The notes: generated by a model from the sequence alone, not told the origin. A stretch of 64,000 nucleotides of DNA from Paenibacillus andongensis (GCF_025369935.1 NZ_CP104467.1:4099001-4163000), one strand, 5' to 3'. Shown: positions 49,829-58,641, counted from the first letter of the stretch. Numbers and translations are program-made.

Positions 49829-51026
49829 TCACATAACCTCCCGAAAGGTATATTTTGTTAGAATTAACGATGGGGAAAGCTTCTAGGACGCTATGAATCG
49901 CCCCGATAATGCCCGCTTTGTAGCCTAAAGCCGCCAACTTGATTTGGGGTACGTACGGAACCCATCCCGTCAGCATACCTTGGATCTTCTCAACACCGCT
50001 TTCCTCGATGTCAATCATCGCTCCGCTGAAAATCAACAAGTCTGGATCGAGTATACTGACCATATTCGCAATTCCGTAGGCCCAGTGTCTGTAGATGTCA
50101 TTTAATAATCGCCCTGCCTCTATATGTCCATCTTCCGTATGGCGTATTAATTGTTTAATCACACCCAGCTCTTCTACGAATGAAGGCAGCACTTTTCTGG
50201 CTTTGTCTTGGATGACGGGGACCGAGTAATTCCCTTCAAAAACGCCATATTCACCCCGGTTCAGCTTCTTTGCCTGACCCACCATCATATATCCGATCTC
50301 TCCGGATGCTTCACGTGAGCCTCTATAAAATTGGCCATCTAAGATAATTCCCGCGCCGATTCCCGTCCCAACATACATATAAACCTGATTTTTTACTCCG
50401 TATCCGACACCCTTATGAAACTCCCCTAATGTCATCAAATTAACGTCATTATCAATCACAACAGGCAGACCTAATCTCTCTTCGATCTCCTGTTTAACCG
50501 GTAACCCCATCCATCCTGTGCTTGGCGCATAACTTACAGTTCCATCGCGACGCTGTGTAATTCCGGGTAAGCCTAAGCCAACACCCAGTAATCGAGACTT
50601 CTCGAACCCGCTCTTGCTAAGCAAAGTCTGTAGACCTAATTCCAGACAACGTATGGCCATATCACCATTAGTTGGTTGCTGCAAGCGAAAGTTGTAATCA
50701 ACTAACAAATCTCCACTTAGATCAGCGATAGACATATACAGCGTACTGCCCTCAAAAATGGCCCCAACTACTCCATAAGCTTGAAAATTATATTCAAGCA
50801 GGATCGGCTTCCGTCCGCCTTTGGACTCACCTACACCAACTTCGTGGATTAGCCCTTCCTTCATCATTTCATCAACCAGCGCAGATACACATGGACGGCT
50901 TAGCTCCGTTAGCTTCGCTAAATCTGCTCTGGAAACCCGCTTATTTTCCCGAAGCTTACGCAGGATCTCCTGTCTGTTCATTTGTTTTACAAGCTTGCTA
51001 TTTCCAGTTTGATTGCGACCAAGCAC
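49815..51026 (-). CDS. ROK family regulator lacking the zinc motif
   Basis: A 403-residue NagC/XylR-type regulator. GTG 51026 follows AAGGGGGT at about seven bases; the GTG at 51035 lies within that site. The winged helix (about 18-75) contains NRQEILRKLRENKRVSRADL and ELSRPCVSALVDEMMKEGL; the ROK sugar-kinase-like domain has VGLGLPGITQRRDG, VVIDNDVNLMTLGEF and YVGTGIGAGIILDG. Downstream, where NagC-like proteins have GHM and CxCGxxGC, this one has GEIGYMMV and GEYGVFEG, lacking the His and all Cys. It heads its own operon and probably represses it until a sugar ligand appears. Confidence 0.88.
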   Translation of the reverse strand: MLGRNQTGNSKLVKQMNRQEILRKLRENKRVSRADLAKLTELSRPCVSALVDEMMKEGLIHEVGVGESKGGRKPILLEYNFQAYGVVGAIFEGSTLYMSIADLSGDLLVDYNFRLQQPTNGDMAIRCLELGLQTLLSKSGFEKSRLLGVGLGLPGITQRRDGTVSYAPSTGWMGLPVKQEIEERLGLPVVIDNDVNLMTLGEFHKGVGYGVKNQVYMYVGTGIGAGIILDGQFYRGSREASGEIGYMMVGQAKKLNRGEYGVFEGNYSVPVIQDKARKVLPSFVEELGVIKQLIRHTEDGHIEAGRLLNDIYRHWAYGIANMVSILDPDLLIFSGAMIDIEESGVEKIQGMLTGWVPYVPQIKLAALGYKAGIIGAIHSVLEAFPIVNSNKIYLSGGYVNENK

Positions 51027-51046
51027 CTTGTTCACCCCCTTTGATA

Positions 51047-51110
51047 GTTAGAATGACTAACAAAGTTTTCTAATACGATACTTATTATGAACTTTCTGAA
51101 TTAAGTACAA
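51047..51110 (-). promoter_or_regulatory. Operon promoter with a GTTAG-N5-CTAAC operator
   Basis: Read on the minus strand, TTGTAC (51110-51105), a 17-base spacer and TAATAA (51087-51082) form a promoter. The palindrome GTTAG-N5-CTAAC (51047-51061), extended by CTTTG/CAAAG-like flanks, lies downstream of the start point and just ahead of the ROK ribosome binding site. It resembles XylR-type ROK sites (TTAG...CTAA). Confidence 0.68.
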
Positions 51111-51224
51111 CTTCAATAAAAAAATGAGATCGTATTCATCTGTGGCATCATGTGCAGATTTCCCAAAATAACGAATCGACGTTCCTCCAAATAGCGGTTG
51201 GGCGATGACTTCCTATGCAAGAGA

Positions 51225-51256
51225 CAAAAAAAAGAGAAGGCAAGAATTCTCTTGCC
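51225..51256 (-). terminator. Terminator of the GNAT/TetR/aminopeptidase operon
   Basis: GGCAAGA (51239-51245) and TCTTGCC (51250-51256) form a seven-base stem with a four-base loop; on the minus strand TTCTC and eight T (51233-51225) follow. Confidence 0.9.
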
Positions 51257-51287
51257 ACCTCATTGAAAAGTGTCCCTTTGCTAGTTC

Positions 51288-52166
51288 TTATAAATGACGA
51301 ATCATGTACATTTGTTCCACAAATCTTGTAAACCCTAAACGCTCTAATAGCCCAATGAGCTCCTTGTTGGAATCTCTTATGTTCATCGTTATACGCTTAC
51401 ACGAGGAAGAAAAAGGTGCGTATACTTCGCTTAATGCTGCTTTAAGGATATCTTCTGCATCTGCTCGGCCCGGAATCGATTCACATTGGTAAAGAGCGAT
51501 GGTTGCCAGGTTTCCTTCTTCTCCGAAAATACGTTTAAAAAGTGCATACCCAACTACCTCATCACCTTCATCGGAGACGATTACACATTCCCCATCTTTC
51601 ATGCTGGCCCATTGTGTTTGCCACGCTGACAAATGTCTATAGAACGACAGTCCTTTCGCTTCCACAGGTAGTCCTCGTCTAGTAACATATCCGCTTGGAG
51701 AGTTTGGCTGCAAGAGACTTGCATCCAGATCTTCTGCTTGTTGTAAGCAGATTAACTGCTCTGTAATACTATAACCGACGCTTTGATAGAGCTTTATCGC
51801 AGCTTTATTTTGAATGAGTGCCTCCAGCAAAGCAGTATCCACACCTTGTTCATGATACAACTGGAGGTTTCTTTCCATCAGTTTTTTTCCGATCCCTTTA
51901 CCTCTATTTTCGGGCGCAATGCCAGTACCTCCGTTCCAAGCCACTCTCTTTCCTTCTATGACACGGAACCCATTCATCACGAAACCAATAGGATCACTAT
52001 TTTCATACACGACTAAGGAATGCTCTAGTGAGAGCCCTTCGTTGACAGTTCTTGAAAGAAATTTGTCCAAGTTCAGCGTACTATTTAAGAAATATCCTTC
52101 GAATCCCTTATTCCACAACGCCACCATGTCTTCAGCCGACAGTTCGCTCATTTTTTTGAAAATCAT
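51288..52166 (-). CDS. GNAT acetyltransferase, two-domain
   Basis: A 292-residue protein with two GNAT folds. The first (about 1-150) has a complete acetyl-CoA loop, GGTGIAPENRGKGIGKKLME, and LLEALIQNKAAIKLYQSVGY. The second (about 155-292) is degenerate, with GDEVVGYALFKRIFGEEGN and RDSNKELIGLLERLGFTRF. Such tandem proteins acetylate amines, antibiotics or peptides. ATG 52166 follows GGAGGTAG. It is the last gene of the aminopeptidase-TetR-GNAT operon, which suggests an inducible response to a small amine or peptide. Confidence 0.88.
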   Translation of the reverse strand: MIFKKMSELSAEDMVALWNKGFEGYFLNSTLNLDKFLSRTVNEGLSLEHSLVVYENSDPIGFVMNGFRVIEGKRVAWNGGTGIAPENRGKGIGKKLMERNLQLYHEQGVDTALLEALIQNKAAIKLYQSVGYSITEQLICLQQAEDLDASLLQPNSPSGYVTRRGLPVEAKGLSFYRHLSAWQTQWASMKDGECVIVSDEGDEVVGYALFKRIFGEEGNLATIALYQCESIPGRADAEDILKAALSEVYAPFSSSCKRITMNIRDSNKELIGLLERLGFTRFVEQMYMIRHL

Positions 52167-52188
52167 AAGCCTCTACCTCCATAGTGAA

Positions 52189-52797
52189 TTATCCTAGGAT
52201 ATAGCTGAACACCTTCTTTTCCATCTCATCAATTATGGATTTATAGTCGGTTTCCTCACCGCTAAGCATAAATTGCAGAGCAAGGCCATCCCGAACTGAC
52301 CAGAACAATCGAGAAGCTGCCGCAATATCAAGGTCGGAACGGAACTCCCCAGTCTTCATGCCACCCTCCATAATTTCCTGCATGAACAATAAAGCCTTAC
52401 TCGCATACTGGTTCCATCGTTCCGTTAATTCCGGTTGGCGCGCTGCATACAACATAAACTCCAAATGAAAAGCTAGCCATTTGCGCAGTTCAGCAAGCGA
52501 TTGTCGACGGAATCGGTCAAACATATAGCGGATTTGATCCGCTGCGCTTGGTATATTTTTGAAATGCTCACTGGAATTCTCCACCATCGCGTTCATTTTA
52601 TCGTCAGCCATTTGGATATACATCTCTTCTTTGCTGGAAAAGTAACTGTAGATAGCGCCTTTGCTCATCCCCAAATGCCGTACGATATCATCAATTGTCG
52701 TAGCTTGAAATCCTTTTTCTATAAAGCAATGCAGCGCTCCCTCAAGAATAATCGCCCTTTTTTCTTCTTTATAAGCTTGCGTAACTTTAGGTGACAT
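52189..52797 (-). CDS. TetR family regulator
   Basis: A 202-residue TetR-type repressor. The helix-turn-helix is at about 12-60: KRAIILEGALHCFIEKGFQA, TTIDDIVRHLGMSKGAIYSY and FSSKEEMYIQMADDKM. The ligand domain is all-helical. AAGGAGGTG precedes the ATG. It lies between the M29 aminopeptidase gene (30 bases upstream) and the GNAT gene (22 bases downstream), and a palindrome GACTG-N2-CAGTC upstream of the aminopeptidase gene is a good candidate for its operator. Confidence 0.92.
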   Translation of the reverse strand: MSPKVTQAYKEEKRAIILEGALHCFIEKGFQATTIDDIVRHLGMSKGAIYSYFSSKEEMYIQMADDKMNAMVENSSEHFKNIPSAADQIRYMFDRFRRQSLAELRKWLAFHLEFMLYAARQPELTERWNQYASKALLFMQEIMEGGMKTGEFRSDLDIAAASRLFWSVRDGLALQFMLSGEETDYKSIIDEMEKKVFSYILG

Positions 52798-52827
52798 TCA
52801 GCACCTCCTTTTTTTTCTATTTTCACA

Positions 52828-54060
52828 TCAAAATGCCCAATCTCCGTTACGGAACAACGGCTCTTTTTCCCCATTTTCCAAGATCCCATCAATATCCATA
52901 TCTGCTGAGCCCATCATAAAATCAACATGGGTCAAGCTGTCGTTGAGCCCATGATTCTGAAGCTCTTGTTGGCTCATCTCTATTCCGCCACTCAGGCAAA
53001 ATGGAAAAGCTCTTCCGATGGCAAAATGGCATGAAGCATTCTCGTCGTAAAGCGTATTGTAGAAAATAAGATTCGTATTAGAAATAGGCGAGCGATGAGG
53101 AACTAATGCAACTTCACCCAAAAAGTGAGAACCTTCATCAATCTCAATGAGACTTCGCAAATTTTCTTCCCCCTTCTCGGCGTTAAAATCAATAACTCGC
53201 CCATCTTTGAATGTTAATGAAAAGTTTTCAATAAGATTACCGTTGTAACTGAGCGGCTTGGTACTTTTTACCATTCCGTTTACGCCATTTTTTAAAGGAG
53301 ATGTAAAGACTTCTTCGGTTGGCAGGTTCGCTATAAAAGAAATGCCATTGCTGTTGGTATTACCGGCCGAAACCCAAATATGACCAGGCGGCAGACTTAC
53401 TGTAATGTCTGTACCATTAGCGCGGTAATGAAGCGCCTTATATTGGCGTTCATTCAGTCTTTTTGATCTAGTGTCTAAAGCGCTTGAATGTTCTTTCCAA
53501 TCTTGTACCGGATCATCCCGGTCTACTCTGGTTGCCTCGAAGATGGCATTCCATAGGGCGCCAACCCGCTCTTCTTCGGGGAGTGATGGAAACACTTTAT
53601 CCGCCCATGCTGGTGAAGGAACGGCGATAATCGACCAACTGACTTTATTAGTTAACCTAGCAGCAGATAGTTCCCGCAAAGCATTGTTGGATGTTCTACT
53701 CGCTGTTTGAATACGTTTGGGATCGATACCGTTCATAAGATCGGGGTTATTCGCCACGACATATAGAAATGCAGCATTATTTTCCGCTAATTCCTCATAC
53801 CCTTTTGCCCGCCACATCGGGTACTCAAGCAATGCTTCATAGGGCGCTAGTTCATACTTTAACCGAGTAAGCTCATCGTCGAACCACTCGACATAAACGT
53901 GCTTAGCACCGACCTCATAGGCTTGTTTTACCAATCTGCGTACGAATTCCACCGATATTAATGGAGCGAAGACGACCAATGATTGTCCCGGTTGTATGTT
54001 GACACCTAATTGTATAGCTAGAGATGCATATTTATCTAAATTGCCTTGGAATGAATTCAT
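52828..54060 (-). CDS. M29 family aminopeptidase (AmpS/PepS-like)
   Basis: A 410-residue thermophilic-type aminopeptidase. The N-terminal domain begins NLDKYASLAIQLGVNIQPGQ; the catalytic C-terminal half carries the metal ligands: Glu in NLPTEEVFTSP, Glu and His in DEGSHFLGEVAL, FYNTLYDENASCHFAIGRAF and Asp/His in THVDFMMGSADMDIDG. It cleaves N-terminal residues from peptides in the cytosol using two Co, Zn or Mg ions. AGGAGGATTT precedes the ATG. It is the first gene of an operon with TetR and GNAT genes. Confidence 0.95.
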   Translation of the reverse strand: MNSFQGNLDKYASLAIQLGVNIQPGQSLVVFAPLISVEFVRRLVKQAYEVGAKHVYVEWFDDELTRLKYELAPYEALLEYPMWRAKGYEELAENNAAFLYVVANNPDLMNGIDPKRIQTASRTSNNALRELSAARLTNKVSWSIIAVPSPAWADKVFPSLPEEERVGALWNAIFEATRVDRDDPVQDWKEHSSALDTRSKRLNERQYKALHYRANGTDITVSLPPGHIWVSAGNTNSNGISFIANLPTEEVFTSPLKNGVNGMVKSTKPLSYNGNLIENFSLTFKDGRVIDFNAEKGEENLRSLIEIDEGSHFLGEVALVPHRSPISNTNLIFYNTLYDENASCHFAIGRAFPFCLSGGIEMSQQELQNHGLNDSLTHVDFMMGSADMDIDGILENGEKEPLFRNGDWAF

Positions 54061-54097
54061 TGAAATCCTCCTTCATGCTAAAATAAGAAATAAAAAT

Positions 54098-54109
54098 GAC
54101 TGACCAGTC
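54098..54109. promoter_or_regulatory. TetR-type palindrome GACTG-N2-CAGTC
   Basis: A perfect palindrome GACTG (54098-54102) and CAGTC (54105-54109), extended by AAT/GTT, lies 38-49 bases upstream of the aminopeptidase start in AT-rich sequence. It fits sites of TetR proteins such as FadR and AcrR, and the operon encodes a TetR protein. Confidence 0.6.
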
Positions 54110-54158
54110 GTTTTATTATTTTTATTATTATTCCATTTCGTTCCAACTGTCAAGAAAT

Positions 54159-54180
54159 AAAAAAGGAGCCTTTCGGCTCC
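54159..54180 (-). terminator. Terminator of the isomerase/oxidoreductase operon
   Basis: GGAGCC (54165-54170) and GGCTCC (54175-54180) form a stem with the stable GAAA loop; on the minus strand a run of T and ATTTCTTG follow. Confidence 0.93.
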
Positions 54181-54277
54181 GATCCATTCACATTATTCTA
54201 ATACGTATTATAAATATTTTCGCACTCTTTCCTAACGGTTGATAGAAGCAATGCTTGATAGAATCGAATCATTTCCC

Positions 54278-55075
54278 CTACAGTTTTCCCACTATCTCCC
54301 GTAAAAAAGCGATGGACCGCTGCACGTCCTCGGTCATCGTACGCACAGGGTTCGTTTCTGGCGGATGCCACAGCTCGAGCGCTATCCAACCTCCATAGTT
54401 TGCATGTGCTGCTGCTTCCAGCAAGGCCCGCATGTCAATCTCCCCTTCGGTCACGTCCTCGGTAGGACCGCGGCCACGTTGGTTGCGCAGGTGAAATGCT
54501 TTGATGCGTTCAGGATATGAACGCACCCAAGCAACCGGATCACAGCCTGCTACATGCGCCCAGCCCGTATCAACGCAAAGGCCAACCGCTTTGTCGGCGA
54601 ACTGCACGACAGAGCGCAAATCAGCCTCAGCATTATAGCGATCCGCCGCATGATTGTGCAGCGAGAGCTGCAGTCCAAATGGGCTTAGCTTGTCGGCTAG
54701 ACGAGACAGGTTGTCTCCTTGTCGCTGGACAAGCTCTTCCGGCTTTGGCAGCGGATGCTTCCAACCGCCATAGGGGTCAGCGTTGACGAGTAGATCAGTA
54801 CCGCCCGCAGCGGCGAGCCGTTCTGCATAAGGAAGAACTTCCGCTTCAAGAGCTGCATACTCGCCATGCAGAGAAAGACCGATATAGGAAGCTGAAACCG
54901 TTAGTCCGTAAGCACGGACTAGTGCCAGCTTCTCAGGTGTTGCATCCGTCTCGACAGCGTCAAGACCCGCTTCAGCGCAGGCACGGTACAAATCGTCCCA
55001 CACTGGCTCCTTACCATCTGACTTCCATCGTTCAAACCAACCATACATGTTGCTCGAAAAACCGCGAATATTCAT
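54278..55075 (-). CDS. Sugar phosphate isomerase/epimerase (TIM barrel)
   Basis: A 265-residue AP-endonuclease-2-like TIM barrel. The metal ligands are recognisable: Glu in DAVETDATPEKL, His in LQLSLHNHAADRYN, Asp and His in GLCVDTGWAHVAG, His in KAFHLRNQRG, and Glu in IALELWHPPETN. Members epimerise or isomerise keto sugars, inosose or hydroxypyruvate. Its start overlaps the stop of the preceding Gfo/Idh/MocA gene by four bases (ATGA), and the two probably work in sequence on an oxidised sugar or cyclitol. The substrate cannot be told. Confidence 0.9.
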   Translation of the reverse strand: MNIRGFSSNMYGWFERWKSDGKEPVWDDLYRACAEAGLDAVETDATPEKLALVRAYGLTVSASYIGLSLHGEYAALEAEVLPYAERLAAAGGTDLLVNADPYGGWKHPLPKPEELVQRQGDNLSRLADKLSPFGLQLSLHNHAADRYNAEADLRSVVQFADKAVGLCVDTGWAHVAGCDPVAWVRSYPERIKAFHLRNQRGRGPTEDVTEGEIDMRALLEAAAHANYGGWIALELWHPPETNPVRTMTEDVQRSIAFLREIVGKL

Positions 55076-56178
55076 TCAGAAACCTCCCTTGAATCTGTTG
55101 CCGGCGCTACAGTCACTAACTGCTTTTCTCCGGAGTCTGCACATTTATATAAGGCGCCAATACATAGGAAATGATCGACGGCTCTCCGACCTACGTTCGC
55201 ATGTGACGGCAAAGCGTTGACTTCGTTATAGAAATGTATAAGCGGGTGATCCATGACGGTGTAAGGTCCGCGTGGCCCCGGATCTACAATTTCTTCCACA
55301 ACAGCCCCATCATGGTCTTTCCTGAAAAAAACCGGTTGACGCGAGTCAAAAGGCGTCCAGCGGATAGCACCGAGTGTGCCCTCAATTTCGCCGATAAACT
55401 GCTCACTCCCGTGAGTGCACGTGCCTCTTTCGTAATGAACAGCGATTGAACGGGCATTTGAACGAGACCGAAACGTTAATTGCGCACCCACATGGTGCTC
55501 AACATCGTACACGACATCCCCAGGATCTGCGGCTGTTTGGGGTTTCGCCGTCCAAGCGCTGCTGACCTCAATTTCAGCAGGATCCAGCACATCGATTAAG
55601 GTGGCGAAATCATAGGGTCCCCAGTCCATGAGAATGCCGCCGCCACTTTTGCTTTTGTCGAGAAACCAACGGCTTGCTGGCTGGTACTCGATTCCTGCAC
55701 GACTGCGCGTCCATTTGTTAACGAACGTAGCGTGATAGATATCTCCAAGCGCGCCAGATCGAATGACATTCTTAACAGCTTCGTTATGAAGCATGCCCTT
55801 ATAACGCACACTGCAGCAGCCAAGCAGCTTTCCTTCTGCTTTTGCCAGAAGAAGCATCTCTTCCGCTTCTTCATCGTTCATGGCTAACGGCTTTTCGCAT
55901 AGCGTATGCCGACCAGATTTCAACGCAAGACGCGTCCCCTTCAAGTGGGCAAATGGAGGCGTAGCTACGATCACGATATCATCTTCAAGCGGCGGTTCGG
56001 AGGATAGCATTTGCTCGGCATCCGCAAACGTAATACTTTCTGGAAAGCTGCTGAGAAACGACTTCAGCGCTTCCGCATTCGGGTCAGCTACCCGAAGATC
56101 GACCGCTTGAGGAAGCTTGGCTGCTGCCTCAGCATGCGTGCGTGCTATGACACCGGCTCCAATTAAATACAATCGCAT
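55072..56178 (-). CDS. Gfo/Idh/MocA family oxidoreductase
   Basis: A 368-residue NAD(P)-dependent sugar or inositol dehydrogenase. ATG 56178 follows GGAGGTTATCC; the start at 56193 is less likely. The Rossmann loop is YLIGAGVIARTHAEAA, followed by VATPPFAHLKGTRLAL and the catalytic lysine motif CEKPLAMNDEEAE. The C-terminal substrate domain contains GGGILMDWGPYDFATLIDV with the family Asp/His-like region. It is divergent from an AraC regulator and overlaps the isomerase gene. Confidence 0.93.
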   Translation of the reverse strand: MRLYLIGAGVIARTHAEAAAKLPQAVDLRVADPNAEALKSFLSSFPESITFADAEQMLSSEPPLEDDIVIVATPPFAHLKGTRLALKSGRHTLCEKPLAMNDEEAEEMLLLAKAEGKLLGCCSVRYKGMLHNEAVKNVIRSGALGDIYHATFVNKWTRSRAGIEYQPASRWFLDKSKSGGGILMDWGPYDFATLIDVLDPAEIEVSSAWTAKPQTAADPGDVVYDVEHHVGAQLTFRSRSNARSIAVHYERGTCTHGSEQFIGEIEGTLGAIRWTPFDSRQPVFFRKDHDGAVVEEIVDPGPRGPYTVMDHPLIHFYNEVNALPSHANVGRRAVDHFLCIGALYKCADSGEKQLVTVAPATDSREVSE

Positions 56179-56313
56179 AAGGATAACCTCCAATTTCGAA
56201 TATGACCCTAATGTATCACATCACGAAATTGCGATTCTCTTCAAAATGCGCAGCAAACTAGTCATTTTGTCCACGAACAGAAAAAGGTATAATGACTTCG
56301 AGGGGGGATTTGG

Positions 56314-57150
56314 ATGTATGTGGAGCAGTTGCGGCTGACACGCTCTTTTGCCTTTAGCCGCGTATGGGGATCAGATGAGGAACACGATCTGCATGTCCAT
56401 GATTGCTTAGAAATCGGCGTGCTGCTTGATCATGAGTTGGAGTATCGATTCGGCGATCGCATCTATCACGGTCAACCGGGAGACGTGTTCCTGTGTCGAC
56501 CTTTCGAACCGCACTGGAGCTATGCGCATCCAGATCAACCATTCGAAGCGATCCTAGTGCTTTTTACACCATCACCAGTTTTGAAGCTTCCCGATGGCAG
56601 CCGGCTGCTAATGCCGTTTTATGCTGGACGAGGTATGTCCCCGCTCATTCCGGGGGATACGACTTACGCCAAAGCAATTGCAAAATCTGCGCGTTCCGCT
56701 GCTGAAGCACAGGAGCAAGGGCAAACGGCATGGGTTACGCGTCAGTACATGCACTTGATAAATATTTTATTACAAGTGGACGGATTCTTTAGCGATCAAA
56801 TGGAGCAAGCGGCTCCAAGAGGAACGAACACGATAGCAGAATCCGTCAGATATATTCTTAGCCATTACCTGGAGGCACTTGACGGCGATGAGCTTGCCCG
56901 TCGGGCGGGTGTCGGGCGCTCGTTCTATTATCGCGAGTTTCGATCACTTACGGGCTTGTCGCCGCATGATTTTGTGAATCAGTTGCGCATTCAGTCTGCC
57001 ATGGATTTACTGCGCACATCAGAGTATTCGATCATCGAAATCGCTGAAAGAAGCGGTTTTCAGTCATTGAGTTCTTTTAATAAGCAATTCAGAGCCTACG
57101 CCGGCTGCTCTCCCCGAGACTATCGAAATCGGTCTTATCTGGTGACTTAA
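56314..57150 (+). CDS. AraC family regulator
   Basis: A 278-residue AraC-type protein. The N-terminal cupin (about 15-110) shows HDLHVHDCLEIGVLLDHELE, YRFGDRIYHGQPGDVFLC and PFEPHWSYAHPDQPFEAILV; the C-terminal DNA-binding domain (about 175-275) has ELARRAGVGRSFYYREFRSL, TGLSPHDFVNQLRIQSAMDL and AERSGFQSLSSFNKQF. A GGGGGG site precedes the ATG. It is divergent from the Gfo/Idh/MocA-isomerase operon with a 135-base gap that contains an AAAATG/CATTTT inverted repeat (56243-56268), and probably activates that operon in response to its sugar. Confidence 0.93.
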   Translation: MYVEQLRLTRSFAFSRVWGSDEEHDLHVHDCLEIGVLLDHELEYRFGDRIYHGQPGDVFLCRPFEPHWSYAHPDQPFEAILVLFTPSPVLKLPDGSRLLMPFYAGRGMSPLIPGDTTYAKAIAKSARSAAEAQEQGQTAWVTRQYMHLINILLQVDGFFSDQMEQAAPRGTNTIAESVRYILSHYLEALDGDELARRAGVGRSFYYREFRSLTGLSPHDFVNQLRIQSAMDLLRTSEYSIIEIAERSGFQSLSSFNKQFRAYAGCSPRDYRNRSYLVT

Positions 57151-57160
57151 GTATATAGAA

Positions 57161-57192
57161 AAAGGTCAGTCTGCTGCTGCAGACCGACCTTT
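57161..57192. terminator. Bidirectional terminator
   Basis: AAAGGTCAGTCTG (57161-57173) pairs with CAGACCGACCTTT (57180-57192) with one mismatch, between the convergent AraC and beta-lactamase-like genes. Confidence 0.88.
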
Positions 57193-57210
57193 CTCTTATT
57201 CACCAATCGT

Positions 57211-58641
57211 TCATCTAATTTTTCCTTTAATCCACTTAGGTTCCTCATTGCCGAACGAAACGTTCTGTCGAAATTGCAGTTGTAAGCTTCCTTCATTGAA
57301 CGTACATACTACAGTCACGCAAAATGGCGCTTCCACGTATCTTAGCGTTAATAAGAGCGTATTCGAATCCTGCCAAGTTGCTGAACCAACTGCCACATTT
57401 TCCTGTCTCATATGCAGCGTATACGTTCCTTCAAACCATTCGTTTCTACCAAAGCAAACCGTATGTTTTCCGTTGTTATTTTGAATCGTAACGTTGGCCG
57501 AATTCTCAGTAAAATCAATCGAAAGTGTTTGAATTTGTTCCTCATTTTCTTCTAACTCGAACTCGATTCCCGAAATGCTGGTCTCCAGCGTTGAGCTTAA
57601 AAGAACTCGTGGCGGTTCCAAGCTAAGTCCTTGCAGCGCATTGGTTAGTGGCTCTGAGTCTTCCAGGTCCACTGACAGCTCTTCGGATTTCATCGCAGGC
57701 AGCAGATGCTCCCAAATTGTATCAAGAACGTCTTGCATGTTATTCACTCCGGACGTTATCGCGATGACGGCATCCTGCTCCGGGAGAACAATGCAGAACT
57801 GCCCGAAAGCTCCGTCGCCTCGATAAGCACCGTGACGGCATCTCCAGAATTGATACCCGTACCCTTGAGCCCAGTCATTGTTGGTGTTGGAGCCATTGGA
57901 AATTTGCTTCGTTGTTGCTTCTTCTACCCACGACTCAGGAATGAGCTGGTTTCCACCCCATTGACCTTTTTGTAAATATAGCTGTCCAAACTTGGCAATA
58001 TCCTCCGTTTTGATCTTCATTCCCCAGCCGCCAATGTGGATACCGCGGGGGCAGCTTTCCGCTGTGGCACCTCGGATGTCCAGCGGTTCCAACAGTCGCG
58101 GCTGCAAATAGTCCAATAACGTTTGACCGGTCACCTTCTGCAAGATAGCCGAGAGCATATAGGTCGCCCCGTTGTTATACACGAAATGTGTACCTGGCTC
58201 ATGTTCTACGGGAAGATTCAAGAAATTGTTGACCCAGTTATCTGATGACTGCATTTTTCCAGTCGTATCTTCTGCATGACCTGTACCCATCATGAGTAAG
58301 TGTCGGATGGCCATCGCAGCTAGATTTGGTGTCACTTCTGGCGGCATATCCTCTGGGAAAAAGGAGAGAACCCGGTCATCGAGCGAGACTCGCCCTTCTC
58401 CCACTAACAAACCGATAGCTGTTGAAGTAAAGCTTTTAGTTAAAGAAAACAGCATGTGCGGACGTTCAGGCAAATAAGGTGCCCACCATCCTTCCGAAAC
58501 AACGTGCCCATGCCGGAGGAGCATGAAGCTGTGAAGCTCTAGACTGCGGTCTTGAACTTCTTTTAGAAAGCTCATAATCGAGGAAGACGCGATACCTTGA
58601 CGCTCAGGCTGACTTCTTGGTAGGGATCGAATTGGACTCAT
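57211..58641 (-). CDS. Serine beta-lactamase-like hydrolase (class C fold)
   Basis: A 476-residue penicillin-binding-protein-like esterase without signal peptide. The SxxK nucleophile motif is MLFSLTKSFTSTAIG (SLTK), the YxN motif is THFVYNNGATYML, and the third motif is YRGDGAFGQF. After the catalytic domain (to about 330) follows a beta-rich C-terminal domain. Such enzymes cleave esters, D-amino-acid amides or drugs; true beta-lactamase activity is unlikely. AAGGAGAG precedes ATG 58641. The promoter region contains a four-unit direct repeat. Confidence 0.9.
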   Translation of the reverse strand: MSPIRSLPRSQPERQGIASSSIMSFLKEVQDRSLELHSFMLLRHGHVVSEGWWAPYLPERPHMLFSLTKSFTSTAIGLLVGEGRVSLDDRVLSFFPEDMPPEVTPNLAAMAIRHLLMMGTGHAEDTTGKMQSSDNWVNNFLNLPVEHEPGTHFVYNNGATYMLSAILQKVTGQTLLDYLQPRLLEPLDIRGATAESCPRGIHIGGWGMKIKTEDIAKFGQLYLQKGQWGGNQLIPESWVEEATTKQISNGSNTNNDWAQGYGYQFWRCRHGAYRGDGAFGQFCIVLPEQDAVIAITSGVNNMQDVLDTIWEHLLPAMKSEELSVDLEDSEPLTNALQGLSLEPPRVLLSSTLETSISGIEFELEENEEQIQTLSIDFTENSANVTIQNNNGKHTVCFGRNEWFEGTYTLHMRQENVAVGSATWQDSNTLLLTLRYVEAPFCVTVVCTFNEGSLQLQFRQNVSFGNEEPKWIKGKIR

